Shown in pieces: positions 63,244 through 64,000 of a stretch of DNA of 64,000 bases. The stretch comes from Geosmithia putterillii. Taxonomy: Eukaryota > Ascomycota > Sordariomycetes > Hypocreales > Bionectriaceae. The stretch covers positions 682,469 through 746,468 of the forward strand of contig FYEU01000299.1 in assembly GCA_900188575.1 (NCBI GenBank), written 5' to 3'. Numbering within the stretch: position 1 is the stretch's first letter; every line of letters begins with the position of its first letter. Under the pieces are notes generated by a model. That model searched no databases, had not been told where the DNA came from, and saw only the letters and a program-made list of their open reading frames with translations. Made by a program: the position numbers and the translations under genes.

Positions 63244-64000
63244 TCACTTCTTCTTACTTCCCCTCCCCCTCCCTCCCTTTCCACCACCACCACCACCCTT
63301 ACCCTTCCCTCCTCCTCCGCCTCCAGATGTACCTCCCGACAACATGATGCGCACCTTGCCCACAGGCACACAGTTGACCACCTCCTCGGGCTTGAGCGCC
63401 TTGATGAGCTCCACCTCCCTGGGCCACATCTTGTCCGGGTTGCGCGCCTGCTCGTCCACGACGGCCCTCTTGCCGCTGTCAATCTTGATCCGCTCAATCA
63501 CCTCCTTGACCGCCTTGCCCTTCTTGGTCGTGCCCGGCTGCATCTTGATCTTGTACTTGAACTTGCCGAGGGCGTTCCACGGCGCGCACACGGCCACCAC
63601 CTCGAGGATCTCGTCGCCGGGCATCGGCGTGCCCACCAGGTCGTCGGGGACCGTCTCGTCCTGGTGGATCTGGTCGTTGTCGTCGTCTAGGCCGGCGGCC
63701 GAGGCGTCCAGCATGGCGCGCCGGCGCACCTCCTCGTGCTCGGCCGTCTGCTTCTGGCGCTTCTCGTGCTGTGCGCGACGTCGCTCCTTGGCCGCCGCGG
63801 CCTCTGCCTCACGCTCTGCCTTAGCCTTGGCCTCGGCCTCGATCTTGAGCTTGCCTGCCTTGGCGCCGATGAGGGCCTCGGCGGCGGCGCGGTCCTCCTC
63901 GTCCTGGTCCTTGTACTTGGTTGCAATCTTCTTCGCCTTGCTGCGCTTGCCGCGCTTCGGTGGCCCTTTGGCCGTGTCATTGTTGTTCTTGGGGCCGCCG
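63244..64000 (-). CDS. tae2: C-terminal part of Rqc2/Tae2 (NEMF homologue; ribosome quality control), partial
   Basis: The frame enters from beyond 64000 and stops at 63244, so about 252 codons are visible. Rqc2/NEMF binds peptidyl-tRNA on stalled 60S subunits and adds CAT tails. Visible parts in order: a basic region with KRGKRSKAKKIATKYKDQDE, a coiled coil rich in K/E/A, then the NFACT-C domain GDEILEVVAVCAPWNALGKF ... IERIKIDSGKRAVVD ... MWPREVELIKALKPEEVVNC ... VPVGKVRIMLSGG. The protein ends in a Gly/Lys-rich tail (GGGGGGKGKGGG-like) and KKK. The NFACT-N and M domains lie outside the window. Confidence 0.88.
   Translation of the reverse strand, partial: GGPKNNNDTAKGPPKRGKRSKAKKIATKYKDQDEEDRAAAEALIGAKAGKLKIEAEAKAKAEREAEAAAAKERRRAQHEKRQKQTAEHEEVRRRAMLDASAAGLDDDNDQIHQDETVPDDLVGTPMPGDEILEVVAVCAPWNALGKFKYKIKMQPGTTKKGKAVKEVIERIKIDSGKRAVVDEQARNPDKMWPREVELIKALKPEEVVNCVPVGKVRIMLSGGTSGGGGGGKGKGGGGGGKGGRGRGSKKK

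Noticed and set aside
1..64000. CRISPR arrays, operons with ribosome binding sites, bacterial terminators
   Set aside because: The sequence is fungal nuclear DNA with spliced genes; no evenly spaced direct repeats of CRISPR type were seen.

Overview
This window is nuclear DNA of a filamentous ascomycete (Pezizomycotina, most likely Sordariomycetes). Nearly all protein genes are broken by short GT-AG introns of about 44-160 bp that restore uninterrupted family-typical proteins. There are Zn2Cys6 regulators, a fungal ANXC4-type annexin, a fungal Rqc2/Tae2, a desaturase of the Fusarium Delta12/omega-3 type, and a eukaryotic initiator tRNA-Met. Exon-intron models below were built by hand: splice sites were read from the sequence and checked by reading-frame arithmetic.

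Layout. 1-13 kb is mostly housekeeping: the 5' part of a low-complexity protein, fumarase, an omega-3-type desaturase, a GNAT acetyltransferase, a nuclease-like protein of unknown function and an SDR. 13.1-34 kb is a dense accessory block: two Zn2Cys6 regulators, two P450s (one CYP504/phenylacetate-hydroxylase-like), a RidA/2-aminomuconate-deaminase-like protein, a MetX-like alpha/beta hydrolase, an amidase, two SDRs, a class II aldolase-like protein and an amino-acid permease. 35-38.7 kb is a P-type cation ATPase. An initiator tRNA-Met follows, then a secreted GH2 exo-beta-glucosaminidase, a second class II aldolase paralogue, and a two-domain protein joining a diaminopropionate ammonia-lyase to an M20 deacylase. 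49-52 kb holds a homeodomain/C2H2 regulator and an orphan protein. 52.3-56.4 kb is gene-poor apart from an intron-containing tRNA-Gly. 56.4-64 kb holds a methyltransferase, an alpha/beta hydrolase, the annexin and the C-terminus of Rqc2.

How the genes may work together. Six intergenic regions between 17.9 and 30.5 kb carry seven copies of one inverted repeat, RTCGG-N5-CCG[A/C][C/T]. They lie upstream of the first P450, the RidA/hydrolase pair, the amidase, one SDR, the CYP504/aldolase pair and the permease. This is the shape of a Gal4-type dimer site, and a Zn2Cys6 gene (18269-20644) sits inside the block. I infer one co-regulated catabolic cluster: uptake by the permease, amide hydrolysis by the amidase, aromatic hydroxylation by CYP504, then imine, acyl and aldol steps. 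The substrate is not known from sequence; an aryl-acetamide-like or amino-aromatic compound is a guess. No ring-cleaving dioxygenase, PKS or NRPS is present.

A second repeat family, TACTCCGTA/TACGGAGTA, is scattered through the gaps around the housekeeping genes. I did not see it in the gaps of the accessory block.
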